Positions 15,267-25,082 of a DNA stretch of 64,000 bases are shown in pieces. Origin of the DNA: Streptococcus suis (GTDB taxonomy: Bacteria > Bacillota > Bacilli > Lactobacillales > Streptococcaceae); NCBI GenBank assembly GCA_002831545.1, contig CP025095.1, positions 1,116,001 to 1,180,000 of the forward strand. The letters run 5' to 3'. The notes beneath the pieces are model-generated. The model was not told the origin of the DNA. It saw only the letters and a list, made by a program, of their open reading frames with translations, and ran no database searches. The position numbers and the translations under genes were made by a program. Numbering within the stretch: position 1 is the stretch's first letter; every line of letters starts with the position of its first letter.

Positions 15267-18068
15267 ATGAAAGAGGATAAAAAGCTAGTCAAACAGGCTA
15301 GGCAAAACTTTCGAAGCAACTTAAAATCAGCCCGTATGCATTATCGGAAAGAAGTTAGGACCTCAAAACAGACTGTTCCTAAAAAAGGAAGATTTCGAAA
15401 ATCAGCCAAAAATTCTCTGTTTCAGGAAAAGAAAACAGAGTTAAAAGGAAATCTACTCAGTAGCCAAAAGGAAGCAGAAGAGAAGTTCATAAAGGAAATT
15501 ACCTATGTTTCTCCTAGACTGTTGAAGGTAAAGGAAATCAAAAACTATCGACTTCCGCAAGCTCAAGAACGTTTGCGGACGGCAAGAAAACATCTGTCAG
15601 AAGTAAAACTAAGTGAGAAACAGCAGGTAGTTAATCCCAAGTTTACTTTCCAAAAAGAAAATCCTTCCCTGAAGTCTCGCTTTCAGTTTCACCAAGAAAA
15701 ATCATTTGATCGGCTCAGTGCAGAAAAAGACGTAAGTTCTGCCAAGCGTGAGGTTAAACAACTCAAGAAAGTCCAAAAGACTAAGAAAAACTCTACCAAA
15801 GTCAAAGTTGGATTAGGCTTAGTTGCATCTGAATCCCTTGACTTGGTATCACAGGATGATGATTTAGATGGACTTAGAACCCTAAAGGATACTAGCCTGA
15901 AAGTCAGACGCTATGGCAGGTTAACCTATCAAGCAGGTAAGGTGGCAGTAAAAAGTGGACAGACTGGTGTGAGGTTTACCAAAACAAAATTTTCTCATGG
16001 AAAGGAACGATTCCAGAACTTCAAAAAGAGAAAAGGATTCACACGCCAGAAACCTCTTAAACCAAGAAGACGCTACCATACCTTTTTAAAGCTTGCCAGA
16101 AAACAAAGTGTCGCAGGTTTCAAAGGAATCGTCCAAGCCATTAAGGGAAGTATGACTTTCTTTTCTGTCCTTGCGGGAAATCCTTTGACTTGGATTGTCT
16201 CAGGCATTCTCTTGATACTCCTTTTGATGATGAGCTTTTTCATGAGTGTCTCAGGTAGCAGTGTCATTCAACAAGATGAGATGGAATTGACCAAGGCCTA
16301 TACCCACATGACGTGGGAAGATGCGGAGCATACAAGAACCAACGAAAAGGGAATTACCTATTACACTAAGATTGATGAGGTCATGGTTTACATGAATCAT
16401 CAATACCAAGACTACAAGTTAGATGATTTCATAGAGACAAGCGGAACAACCTACAAAGAATTTCTCAGTCAACTGTGGTCGGACTTAAACGGTGGAGATT
16501 CTATTAAATCCATGTCTGACTTATATAAAGAACCTGCTTACAAGCTGTCTGATGAGGACCAGGAAGAGTTAAAGGAGTTGACAGAAGGAGGCAACTATCT
16601 AGCCCTTCAAGAATTGGACAATCCCTTTCAGGGACAGACCGATGAGGATAGCTTAAACATGACCTACCGATATGGTTATGAGGTCATTGATGAGAAACCA
16701 ACGCTTCATCACCATATCATCTTAGAAGCGAAAGAAGGTCAAGTCATTGTAGCTCCGATGGATGGCAAGGTATCTCTTGATGGAGAGAATATTATTTTGA
16801 CATCTGGAAAGGGAGTGAATAAAACTAAACTAACCTTGTTTGGCATTCATTCAGGTCGTGTGAGTGAACATCAACAAGTCTTGGCAGGAGATATTATTGG
16901 TCAGACCAAAGACGGAATGGGTCTAAAAGTCACCTATCAAAAGGTTGATGATGACACGGATAAGCTAGTCTATGTCAATCCAGCTTTCTACTTTCCAAAA
17001 GTGATTCAGGTTCAGACCACCATTCTTCCAACTATCGGTCAGTTTGGCGGCGATGAGTTCGAGAGAGCCAAGGCAATTTATGACTATCTTAAAAGCAAAG
17101 GTGCGACCAATCAAGCCATCGCAGCCATTCTAGGTAACTGGTCGGTAGAATCCTCCATTAATCCAAAACGAGCTGAAGGCGACTATTTATCTCCACCTGT
17201 TGGTGCGACAGATAGTTCGTGGGATGATGAGGGCTGGCTCTCACTTAATGGTCCAACTATATACAATGGACGTTACCCAAATATTCTCAAACGTGGTTTA
17301 GGCTTAGGCCAATGGACAGATACCGCGGATGGTTCACGCAGACATACTTTATTGTTGGAATATGCCAAAGGAAAACATCAAAAATGGTATGACTTAGGGT
17401 TACAACTGGATTTCATGTTGCATGGGGATAGTCCTTATTACACCAACTGGTTAAAGGACTTCTTCAAAAATACAGGTAGTCCAGCTAGTCTTGCCCAACT
17501 CTTTCTCATTTACTGGGAAGGAAATAGTGGTGATAAACTACTTGAACGTCAAACACGAGCCAGTGAGTGGTATTACCAAATTGAAAAAGGCTTTAGTCAA
17601 CCCAACGGTGGGACAGCACAAAGTGATCCAAAATCTTTAGAAGCTGTACGAGGAGACCTCTTTGAAAACTCTATTCCAGGAGGTGGTGACGGTATGGGAT
17701 ATGCTTACGGCCAATGTACTTGGGGAGTCGCAGCCCGTATCAATCAACTGGGTCTAAAACTCAAAGGTAAAAACGGTGAGAAGATTCCAATTATCAGTAC
17801 CATGGGCAATGGCCAAGATTGGGTACGAACAGCCGCAAGTCTCGGTGGAGAGACAGGGACAAGTCCACAAGAAGGAGCTATCCTTTCCTTTGCGGGAGGA
17901 GGACATGGCACCCTAACAGAATACGGACATGTGGCTTTTGTGGAGAAAGTCTACCCAGACGGTTCATTCCTTATCTCAGAAACCAACTACAATGGCAATC
18001 CAAACTATACCTTCCGTAAATTATCTGGAGTGGATAGTAGCTTGAGTTTTGCTTATACGACGAAATAA
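15267..18068 (+). CDS. VirB1-like bifunctional peptidoglycan hydrolase (lysozyme + CHAP)
   Basis: The 933-residue product opens the cell wall for the conjugation channel. Residues 1-300 are highly basic and coiled-coil rich (cytoplasmic). A membrane helix lies at about 307-330 (WIVSGILLILLLMMSFF). A degenerate LytM-like beta domain follows near 500-565. A tail-lysozyme domain is near 590-770 (AILGNWSVESSINPK with its glutamate). A CHAP amidase/endopeptidase is at 810-933, with catalytic cysteine in GQCTWGVAARI and histidine in YGHVAFV. It starts one base after virB4, so it is in the same operon. Homologues (TcpG, Tn916 ORF14) are needed for transfer. Confidence 0.93.
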   Translation: MKEDKKLVKQARQNFRSNLKSARMHYRKEVRTSKQTVPKKGRFRKSAKNSLFQEKKTELKGNLLSSQKEAEEKFIKEITYVSPRLLKVKEIKNYRLPQAQERLRTARKHLSEVKLSEKQQVVNPKFTFQKENPSLKSRFQFHQEKSFDRLSAEKDVSSAKREVKQLKKVQKTKKNSTKVKVGLGLVASESLDLVSQDDDLDGLRTLKDTSLKVRRYGRLTYQAGKVAVKSGQTGVRFTKTKFSHGKERFQNFKKRKGFTRQKPLKPRRRYHTFLKLARKQSVAGFKGIVQAIKGSMTFFSVLAGNPLTWIVSGILLILLLMMSFFMSVSGSSVIQQDEMELTKAYTHMTWEDAEHTRTNEKGITYYTKIDEVMVYMNHQYQDYKLDDFIETSGTTYKEFLSQLWSDLNGGDSIKSMSDLYKEPAYKLSDEDQEELKELTEGGNYLALQELDNPFQGQTDEDSLNMTYRYGYEVIDEKPTLHHHIILEAKEGQVIVAPMDGKVSLDGENIILTSGKGVNKTKLTLFGIHSGRVSEHQQVLAGDIIGQTKDGMGLKVTYQKVDDDTDKLVYVNPAFYFPKVIQVQTTILPTIGQFGGDEFERAKAIYDYLKSKGATNQAIAAILGNWSVESSINPKRAEGDYLSPPVGATDSSWDDEGWLSLNGPTIYNGRYPNILKRGLGLGQWTDTADGSRRHTLLLEYAKGKHQKWYDLGLQLDFMLHGDSPYYTNWLKDFFKNTGSPASLAQLFLIYWEGNSGDKLLERQTRASEWYYQIEKGFSQPNGGTAQSDPKSLEAVRGDLFENSIPGGGDGMGYAYGQCTWGVAARINQLGLKLKGKNGEKIPIISTMGNGQDWVRTAASLGGETGTSPQEGAILSFAGGGHGTLTEYGHVAFVEKVYPDGSFLISETNYNGNPNYTFRKLSGVDSSLSFAYTTK

Positions 18069-18083
18069 TCTCCAGAAAGATAG

Positions 18084-18123
18084 TTGTCGTTTTGTCCCAA
18101 ATATTGTATAATATTTGGGACAA
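18084..18123 (+). promoter_or_regulatory. abiE promoter with a perfect 14-bp palindromic operator
   Basis: TTGTCG (18084-18089) and TATAAT (18107-18112), 17 bp apart, make a good sigma-A promoter. A perfect inverted repeat, TTGTCCCAAATATT at 18092-18105 with its complement at 18110-18123, lies on the spacer and -10 and is separated by only GTAT. AbiE antitoxins bind inverted repeats at their own promoters, so this is very probably the autoregulatory operator. Confidence 0.8.
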
Positions 18124-18135
18124 GGTGGTGAGGAA

Positions 18136-18738
18136 TTGATTAACATAAAGTCTAAAATAAATAGTAAGATTGATAATCTGCCAGACGGCGCAGTCTTTAT
18201 TTCAAATGATTTTTTAGAGCTCGCTGATTATGAGACAATTAGAAAAAATTTGAATCGATTTGTTAACGATGGAACGATTCAACGTATTGTAAACGGTGTG
18301 TATTACAAACCAAGGTTTATTGAGTTGATTGGGGAATTTGAGTCTCCTTCAATAAATGAAGTGGCTATTGCCATTGCTAGAAAATATAATTGGACAATTG
18401 CACCTTCAGGGAACACAGCTCTAAATTTATTAGGGTTGTCAACACAAGTTCCAGCTCAATGGACATATATTTCTGATGGACGGTATGTAAATTTTTTAAT
18501 TGGAAATACGAAGCTAGTATTCAAGCGAACAACAAACAGTACCATTTCAAATATGTCACAATTAACTGCACTAGTTATTCAAGCCATCAAAGCTATTGGA
18601 AAAGATAATATTTCAGAAGAACAGATTCTTTATCTTAAGAAAAGGTTAACTAAAAGTGATAAAGAGAAACTTCTTGAGGAAGGCAAGACTACCAGTGCAT
18701 GGATTTATAAAATCTTGAAAAAAATAGGAGAATCCTAA
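18136..18738 (+). CDS. abiEi: AbiEi-type antitoxin / autorepressor
   Basis: The roughly 200-residue product has an N-terminal winged-helix region (ETIRKNLNRFVNDGTIQRI-VNGVYY) and the AbiEi_3/DUF6088-like middle (WTIAPSGNTALNLLGLS). It is encoded directly before an AbiEii nucleotidyltransferase, 2 bases apart. In type IV toxin-antitoxin systems AbiEi represses the operon and counteracts the toxin. I place the start at the TTG at 18136, well spaced from GGTGAGGA; the TTG at 18115 would lie in the operator. The system gives phage abortive infection and stabilises mobile elements (known for the family). Confidence 0.88.
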   Translation: MINIKSKINSKIDNLPDGAVFISNDFLELADYETIRKNLNRFVNDGTIQRIVNGVYYKPRFIELIGEFESPSINEVAIAIARKYNWTIAPSGNTALNLLGLSTQVPAQWTYISDGRYVNFLIGNTKLVFKRTTNSTISNMSQLTALVIQAIKAIGKDNISEEQILYLKKRLTKSDKEKLLEEGKTTSAWIYKILKKIGES

Positions 18739-18740
18739 AG

Positions 18741-19739
18741 ATGCTAGAATTTAAAAAAATTTCCAAAGACGACCTTCAAGCCATTATTAGAAATGCTGCG
18801 GAGAGACTTGGTATCAATGAAGTGATCGTTGAAAAAGATTATTGGGTTTGTTTCGTACTCAACTATCTCTTTACAAAGAGTGAATGGAAGGATGCTTTTA
18901 CATTTAAAGGGGGTACAAGTCTTTCTAAGTGCTATGATTTAATTAAGCGATTCTCAGAAGATATTGATTTAATCTTGGATTGGCAGGTTATTGGATATGG
19001 TAAAGACGAACCGTGGCAATCCCGTTCAAATACGCAACAGGACAAGTTCAATAAGGAATCAAATTTAAAAGCAGAAGACTTTCTTGTGAATACGTTAATT
19101 CCACAGATGAGGTTAGATTTTGCGAAACTGATTGAAGATGATTTTCAAATTAGTATAGATGTAAATGACCCACAAACAGTACTTTTTGAATATCCGACAA
19201 GTTTCCAATCAGAGTATGTGAAGCAAGTCATTCGCTTAGAAATTGGTGCTTTAGCTGCCTGGACACCCTCTGAAATGGTAGAGATTACTCCTGATTTATA
19301 CAAGGTTTACCCTATGCTATTTGTGGGAGATAGTATTTCAGTTAGGACTGTTTTACCTGAGAGAACCTTTTGGGAAAAAGCTACAATTTTACATCATGAG
19401 GCAAATAGACCAGCAGATAGTAAAATCCCTATACGCTATGCACGGCATTATTATGATATTTACTGTCTTGCCCATTCGATTTATAAGAATAGAGCCTTTA
19501 TGAATCAAGAGTTATTGGAGAAAGTTGTTTCATTTAAGGAAAAATTTTATCCTCGAAAATGGGCAAAATATGAAGACGCAACTATTGAAAGAATCAGATT
19601 ACTTCCAGATGATTACAGATTGAATGAAATTGAATCAGATTACAACCAGATGAAAGAAATGTTTTATGGGTCTGTGCCATCATTTGAAGAGTTGTTAACA
19701 ACTATCGCTAATTTAGAAAAAGAAATCCATAAACTTTAG
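18741..19739 (+). CDS. abiEii: AbiEii-type nucleotidyltransferase toxin
   Basis: The 332-residue toxin has the AbiEii motif set: FKGGTSLSK (motif I, G-S/T), FSEDIDL (motif II aspartates D-x-D), and a later LPERTFWEKATILHHE (motif III/IV region with the conserved lysine and histidines). This is a DNA polymerase beta-like fold that transfers nucleotides to RNA (pyrimidines to tRNA acceptor stems in studied members). All these residues are present, so it looks active. It is translationally linked to the antitoxin and followed by a terminator at 19755. Confidence 0.92.
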   Translation: MLEFKKISKDDLQAIIRNAAERLGINEVIVEKDYWVCFVLNYLFTKSEWKDAFTFKGGTSLSKCYDLIKRFSEDIDLILDWQVIGYGKDEPWQSRSNTQQDKFNKESNLKAEDFLVNTLIPQMRLDFAKLIEDDFQISIDVNDPQTVLFEYPTSFQSEYVKQVIRLEIGALAAWTPSEMVEITPDLYKVYPMLFVGDSISVRTVLPERTFWEKATILHHEANRPADSKIPIRYARHYYDIYCLAHSIYKNRAFMNQELLEKVVSFKEKFYPRKWAKYEDATIERIRLLPDDYRLNEIESDYNQMKEMFYGSVPSFEELLTTIANLEKEIHKL

Positions 19740-19754
19740 ACATCAATTATTTTA

Positions 19755-19784
19755 GTCACCCACTTTTATGGGTGGCTTTTTTCT
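19755..19784 (+). terminator. terminator of the abiE operon
   Basis: GTCACCCA (19755-19762) pairs with TGGGTGGC (19769-19776), followed by TTTTTTCTTTT. This isolates the toxin-antitoxin operon from the adhesin gene. Confidence 0.9.
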
Positions 19785-19798
19785 TTTCCCTCAATTTA

Positions 19799-19817
19799 TT
19801 GTGATAACAAAATCAAG
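19799..19817 (+). repeat. ICE intergenic motif, copy 2; start of the adhesin 5' region
   Basis: TTGTGATAACAAAATCAAG is identical to the copy at 48775 and has one mismatch to the copy at 2265. It opens the roughly 190-base leader before the adhesin gene. I see no clear sigma-A promoter in this leader; it contains no gene. Confidence 0.7.
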
Positions 19818-19994
19818 CCTTCTTTTTTATGATGGTATTGAACTTGGGCTATGAGCTGTACAAAAAAGAGAGTTTCTCCTAGAACGGAAAGTTCTTCGTC
19901 AAAACTCCTATTTTTGTCGTGCTCGTTTAACGCCCTCGTATCTAATAAAGAGTGACAGTTTGTTGCTACATAAAAAAGAAAAGAAGGACACTTT

Positions 19995-22900
19995 ATGACC
20001 AAAACATGTAATCATCACTTTCTTGTCAATCAGGAAAAAGGCGAGAAACACGTCTTTCGCAAGAGTAAAAAATATCGCACTCTATGTTCCGTTGCCCTTG
20101 GAACTATGGTGATGGCTGTTGTTGCTTGGGGAGGAACGGTTGCATATGCTGATGAAGTCTCATCATCAGTTGACACCACCATTCAACGAACGGAGAATCC
20201 AGCCACAAATTTACCAGAAGCACAACCAACCCCTGTATCTGAACAAACTGAAAGTTTAGCGTTAACTGGACAATCTAATGGAGCGATTGCTGTCACCGTA
20301 CCACATGATACGGTAACACAAGCAGTTGAAGAAGCAAAGGCTAAAGGTGTTTCTACGGTTGAAGATAGTCCAATGGACTTGGGAAATACAACTTCTGCGA
20401 CAGAAACCAACCAACAAATTTCAAAAGCAGAAGAAGATGCCCAAAACCAAGTTGTGGCTATCAATGAAGTTACTGAAACCTACAAAGCTGACAAAGCGAC
20501 ATACGAATCGAATAAAGCCCGCATTGAACAAGAAAATAGGGAACTGATACAGGCCTACGAAGGGGCCAACCAAACTGGTAAGGAGACAATTGCTTGGGTT
20601 GATACTAAAGTCAATGACCTAAAAACTCGGTATGCAGATGCTGATGTGACAGTAAAAGAACAGGTAGTTTCATCAGGAAATGGGACATCTGAACTTGACT
20701 ATACAAACTATGGCAAGGCTGTTGAAACCATTCAATCAACTAACGAACAAGCTGTAGCGGATTATCTAACAAAGAAAACCAAGGCAGATGGTATTGTTTC
20801 GAAAAATCAGGCCATTCAAAAAGAAAATGAAGCTGGACTTGCTAAGGCAAAGGCAGATAATGAAGCCATTGAAAGGCGTAATCAGGTAGGTCAAGCAGCT
20901 GTTGATGCTGAAAACCGTGCAGGTCAAGCCGCAGTAGATCAAGCTAATCAGGAGAAACAACAATTCGTTTCAGATCGTGCTGCCGAGATTGAAGCTATTA
21001 CAAAACGTAATAAAGAAAAAGAAGCTGCAGCCAGAAAAGAGAATGAAGCGATTGATGCCTATAATGCCAAAGAATTGGAACGCTATCAACGTGACTTGGC
21101 CGAGATTTCAAAAGGTGAAGAAGGTTATATTTCTGAAGCCCTTGCTCAAGCCCTCAATCTCAATAACGGTGAGCCACAAGCACAACATGGAGGCAATACC
21201 CGAAATCCTGATCAGATTATTTCAACTGGCGATGCTTTGCTGGGTGGCTACTCAAGAATTTTGGATTCAACAGGATTCTTTGTCTATGATAGCTTCAAAA
21301 CAGGTGAGACCCTTAGTTTTAGCTATCAAAATCTTCAACATGCACGATTTGATGGGAAAAAGATTAGTCGAGTGACTTACGATATTACCAACCTTGTATC
21401 ACCAGCTGGAACCGATACCGTGAAATTGGTTGTACCAAATGATCCTACCGAGGGCTTCATTGCCTATCGAAATGACGGAAACGGTGATTGGCGAACAGAC
21501 AAGATGGAGTTTCGTGTAGTTGCCAAGTATTTCTTGGAAGACGGTTCACAAGTTTCCTTCTCCAAAGAAAAGCCAGGAGTCTTCACACACTCTTCCCTCA
21601 ATCATAATGACATTGGTCTAGAATATGTCAAAGATTCATCTGGGAAATTTGTGCCGATTAATGGTTCAACCGTTCAAGTGACTAATGAAGGTCTAGCACG
21701 TTCTTTGGGTTCCAACCGTGCAAGTGATTTGAATTTACCTGAGGAATGGGATACCACATCAAGTCGTTATGCTTATAAAGGAGCAATTGTCTCAACAGTT
21801 ACATCAGGAAATACCTACACAGTAACCTTTGGCCAAGGCGATATGCCACAGAATGTTGGATTGTCTTACTGGTTTGCCTTAAATACCCTACCAGTGGCAC
21901 GTACTGTAACACCATATAGTCCCAAACCTCATGTAACGGTGGAACTTGAACCCATTCCAGAACCTATTACGGTAACACCAGATGTCTTTACTCCTAAAAC
22001 ATTTACACCAGAAAAGCCTGTGACCTTCACGCCAAAACCTTTGGAAGAGGTGGTGCAGCCTAGTCTGACCTTGACCAAAGTAACCTTACCTGTTAATCCT
22101 ACTCCAAAAGAACTTCCGACTCCACCACAAGTACCGACAGTTCATTATCACTCTTATCGTTTGACGACTACTCCAGAGATTATGAAAGAAGTGGTCAATA
22201 GCGACCAAGCTAATCTTCATGAGAAAACTGTCGCAAAAGATTCAACGGTGATTTATCCCTTAACAGTTGATGCCTTATCGCCCAATCGTGCCCAAACGAC
22301 TAGTCTCATTTTTGAGGACTACTTGCCTGCTGGTTACCTATTTGATAAGGAAACAACACAAAAAGAGAATGGAAACTATATCCTTAGCTTTGATGTGACT
22401 AAGAATTTTGTGACCTTGACCGCAAAGGAAAACTTGTTGCAGGAGGTAAATAAAGATTTAACCAAGGTTTATCAACTGACCGCTCCAAAACTCTATGGTT
22501 CTGTTCAAAATGATGGGGCCACCTATTCCAATAGTTACAAACTCCTTTTGAACAAGGGCACAACCAATACTTACACAGTCACTTCAAATGTTGTAACGGT
22601 TCGTACACCAGGTGATGGGGAGACAACCACACTCATTACACCAGATAAAAACAATGAAAATGCGGATGGTGTCCTCATTAATGACACGGTCGTAGCCCTT
22701 GGCACAACCAACCACTACCGATTGATTTGGGATTTGGACCAGTATAAGGGAGATCGTTCTGCTAAAGAGACAATTGCACGAGGCTTCTTCTTTGTGGACG
22801 ATTACCCAGAGGAAGTGCTCGATGTGGTGGAAAATGGCACGGCTGTTACAACCCTTGATGGTCAGAAGGTATCAGGAATAACGGTTAAAAACTATGCTTC

Positions 22901-24890
22901 ACTAAATGAAGCTCCTAAAGACCTTCAAGCTAAATTAGCTCGTGCTAAGATTACACCGACAGGTGCCTTTCAAGTCTTTTTGCCGGATGACAACCAAGCC
23001 TTTTATGACCAGTATGTTCAAACAGGAACTTCTTTAGCTCTTTTGACCAAAATGACGGTGAAAGATAGTCTCTATGGTCAAACTAAGACCTATACAAACA
23101 AGGCTTATCAAGTTGATTTCGGCAATGGCTATGAAACTAAGGAAGTGACCAACACCCTTGTTTCTCCAGTACCCAAGAAACAAAACCTCAATAAAGACAA
23201 AGTAGACATCAATGGGAAGCCCATGCTAGTGGGAACTCAAAATCACTATACTCTCTCATGGGACTTGGACCAATACCGAGGGATGAAAGCAGACAACTCT
23301 CAGATTGCACAAGGTTTTTACTTTGTGGATGATTATCCAGAAGAAGCTTTATTGCCGGATGAAGCAGCTATTCAGTTTGTCACATCTGATGGCAAAACAG
23401 TTTCAGGAATCACGGTGAAGGCTTATTCTCAATTATCAGAAGCTCCTAAAACGCTACAAGCAGCCCTTTCGAAACAAAAAATTCAGCCTAAAGGAGCTTT
23501 TCAAGTTTTCATGCCTGAGGACCCACAAGTCTTTTTTGAATCTTATGTGACCAAGGGGGAGAATATTACCATTGTCACTCCGATGACGGTTTTGGAAACC
23601 ATGCTTAATTCAGGGAAGTCTTATGAAAACGTGGCTTATCAGGTGGACTTTGGGCAAGCCTATGAAACCAACACGGTGACCAATTTTGTCCCTAAAGTAA
23701 CTCCACATAAGTCTAATACCAATCAAGAAGGTATTTCAATTGATGGAAAGACTGTTCTTCCGAATACGGTCAATTATTACAAAATTGTCTTGGATTACAG
23801 TCAATACAAGGACATGGTCGTGACGGATGATGTTCTTGCCAAGGGATTTTACATGGTAGACGATTACCCAGAAGAAGCCCTTACCCTAATTCCTGATGGC
23901 ATTCAAGTTTTGGATAAGGATGGCAATCGTGTATCTGGTATCTCTGTCAGCACCTACGCTAGTTTGTCAGAAGCTCCGAAAGTTGTTCAAGATGCCATGG
24001 CTAAACGTCAGTTTACACCTAAAGGAGCCATTCAGGTCCTTAGCAGCGATGATCCCAAAACCTTTTATGAGACCTATGTGAAGACTGGTCAAACCTTAGT
24101 TGTCACGCTTCCGATGACGGTAAAAAATGGGTTGACCAAAACAGGTGGTCAGTATGAAAATACAGCCTATCAGATTGATTTTGGCTTGGCCTATGTCACG
24201 GAAACAGTGGTCAATAATGTTCCCAAACTAGACCCACAAAAAGATGTGGTGATTGACTTGTCTCATAAAGATGAGAGCCTTGACGGGAAAGAAGTGGCCT
24301 TGTATCAAACCTTTAACTATCGCTTGGTTGGAGCATTGATTCCAAGCAATCGTGCGACTGATTTATTTGAATATGGTTTTGAAGATAACTATGATGAAAA
24401 GCATGATGAGTATAATGGTGTTTATCGCAGCTATCTGATGACGGATGTCATCCTCAAAGATGGTTCTGTCTTAAAAGAGGGGACAGAAGTCACGAAATAT
24501 ACCTTGCAACAGGTGGATACAGAAAATGGCCTCGTGTCAATTTCATTTGATAAATCCTTCTTAGAGACTATCTCTGATGATTCAGCCTTTCAGGCAGATG
24601 TTTACCTGCAGATGAAACGGATTGCGACTGGTCAGGTGGAGAATACCTACCTTTATACAGTGAATGGCTATGTCATCAGCTCAAATACAGTTGTAACACA
24701 TACACCTCAACCTGAAGAACCAAGTCCAAATCAACCCACACCACCTCAACCACCAATTGAGACTATTGAACCGCCTGTTCCAGCAAATATTTTGCCAAAT
24801 ACAGGGGAACAGGAATCCCTTTTGGGCTTGATTGGAGCTGGTATTCTACTTGGTACGGCTTATGGACTGAAGAAAAAGGAGGAGAAGTAG
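19995..24890 (+). CDS. antigen I/II family LPXTG surface adhesin
   Basis: This 1631-residue wall-anchored adhesin has a signal peptide ending near YADE (residue 50-53). Next is an alanine-rich alpha-helical A-repeat region with heptads (about 110-370), then a GbpC-type V-domain (GGYSRILDSTGFFVYDSF and onwards, about 400-630), then a proline-rich stretch (PEPITVTPDVFTPKTF). Four related C-terminal isopeptide-type domains follow, three of them clear repeats (FYFVDDYPEEAL pattern at nucleotides 22790, 23310 and 23850). The sortase motif LPNTG is near residue 1600, with a hydrophobic segment and KKKEEK tail. It binds salivary or host glycoproteins and aids cell-cell contact, which would help conjugation. 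Confidence 0.95.
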   Translation: MTKTCNHHFLVNQEKGEKHVFRKSKKYRTLCSVALGTMVMAVVAWGGTVAYADEVSSSVDTTIQRTENPATNLPEAQPTPVSEQTESLALTGQSNGAIAVTVPHDTVTQAVEEAKAKGVSTVEDSPMDLGNTTSATETNQQISKAEEDAQNQVVAINEVTETYKADKATYESNKARIEQENRELIQAYEGANQTGKETIAWVDTKVNDLKTRYADADVTVKEQVVSSGNGTSELDYTNYGKAVETIQSTNEQAVADYLTKKTKADGIVSKNQAIQKENEAGLAKAKADNEAIERRNQVGQAAVDAENRAGQAAVDQANQEKQQFVSDRAAEIEAITKRNKEKEAAARKENEAIDAYNAKELERYQRDLAEISKGEEGYISEALAQALNLNNGEPQAQHGGNTRNPDQIISTGDALLGGYSRILDSTGFFVYDSFKTGETLSFSYQNLQHARFDGKKISRVTYDITNLVSPAGTDTVKLVVPNDPTEGFIAYRNDGNGDWRTDKMEFRVVAKYFLEDGSQVSFSKEKPGVFTHSSLNHNDIGLEYVKDSSGKFVPINGSTVQVTNEGLARSLGSNRASDLNLPEEWDTTSSRYAYKGAIVSTVTSGNTYTVTFGQGDMPQNVGLSYWFALNTLPVARTVTPYSPKPHVTVELEPIPEPITVTPDVFTPKTFTPEKPVTFTPKPLEEVVQPSLTLTKVTLPVNPTPKELPTPPQVPTVHYHSYRLTTTPEIMKEVVNSDQANLHEKTVAKDSTVIYPLTVDALSPNRAQTTSLIFEDYLPAGYLFDKETTQKENGNYILSFDVTKNFVTLTAKENLLQEVNKDLTKVYQLTAPKLYGSVQNDGATYSNSYKLLLNKGTTNTYTVTSNVVTVRTPGDGETTTLITPDKNNENADGVLINDTVVALGTTNHYRLIWDLDQYKGDRSAKETIARGFFFVDDYPEEVLDVVENGTAVTTLDGQKVSGITVKNYASLNEAPKDLQAKLARAKITPTGAFQVFLPDDNQAFYDQYVQTGTSLALLTKMTVKDSLYGQTKTYTNKAYQVDFGNGYETKEVTNTLVSPVPKKQNLNKDKVDINGKPMLVGTQNHYTLSWDLDQYRGMKADNSQIAQGFYFVDDYPEEALLPDEAAIQFVTSDGKTVSGITVKAYSQLSEAPKTLQAALSKQKIQPKGAFQVFMPEDPQVFFESYVTKGENITIVTPMTVLETMLNSGKSYENVAYQVDFGQAYETNTVTNFVPKVTPHKSNTNQEGISIDGKTVLPNTVNYYKIVLDYSQYKDMVVTDDVLAKGFYMVDDYPEEALTLIPDGIQVLDKDGNRVSGISVSTYASLSEAPKVVQDAMAKRQFTPKGAIQVLSSDDPKTFYETYVKTGQTLVVTLPMTVKNGLTKTGGQYENTAYQIDFGLAYVTETVVNNVPKLDPQKDVVIDLSHKDESLDGKEVALYQTFNYRLVGALIPSNRATDLFEYGFEDNYDEKHDEYNGVYRSYLMTDVILKDGSVLKEGTEVTKYTLQQVDTENGLVSISFDKSFLETISDDSAFQADVYLQMKRIATGQVENTYLYTVNGYVISSNTVVTHTPQPEEPSPNQPTPPQPPIETIEPPVPANILPNTGEQESLLGLIGAGILLGTAYGLKKKEEK

Positions 24891-25082
24891 ATGAATCCAA
24901 AAACTATTTATGAAAAGGATTCAGACCAAGATGGTTTGACAGATGCTCAGGAACTGGCTTTCGGAACCAATCCGCAGTCTGTTGACACAGATGGTGATGG
25001 TCAAGCTGATTTAGAAGAGCTACAATCTGGACATTCACCACTAGTCCCACAAAAGGAGTTGTGTGATGGCTTGGAACTTTGA
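24891..25082 (+). CDS. small calcium-binding (thrombospondin type 3/dockerin-like) protein
   Basis: The 63-residue product starts immediately after the adhesin stop. It contains two DxDxDGLxD-type loops (DSDQDGLTDAQE and DTDGDGQADLEE), typical of thrombospondin type 3 or EF-hand-like calcium sites. It has no signal peptide, so it is either cytoplasmic or the relic of a longer surface tail that once belonged to the adhesin. Its tight coupling with the adhesin gene suggests shared expression. Confidence 0.75.
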   Translation: MNPKTIYEKDSDQDGLTDAQELAFGTNPQSVDTDGDGQADLEELQSGHSPLVPQKELCDGLEL

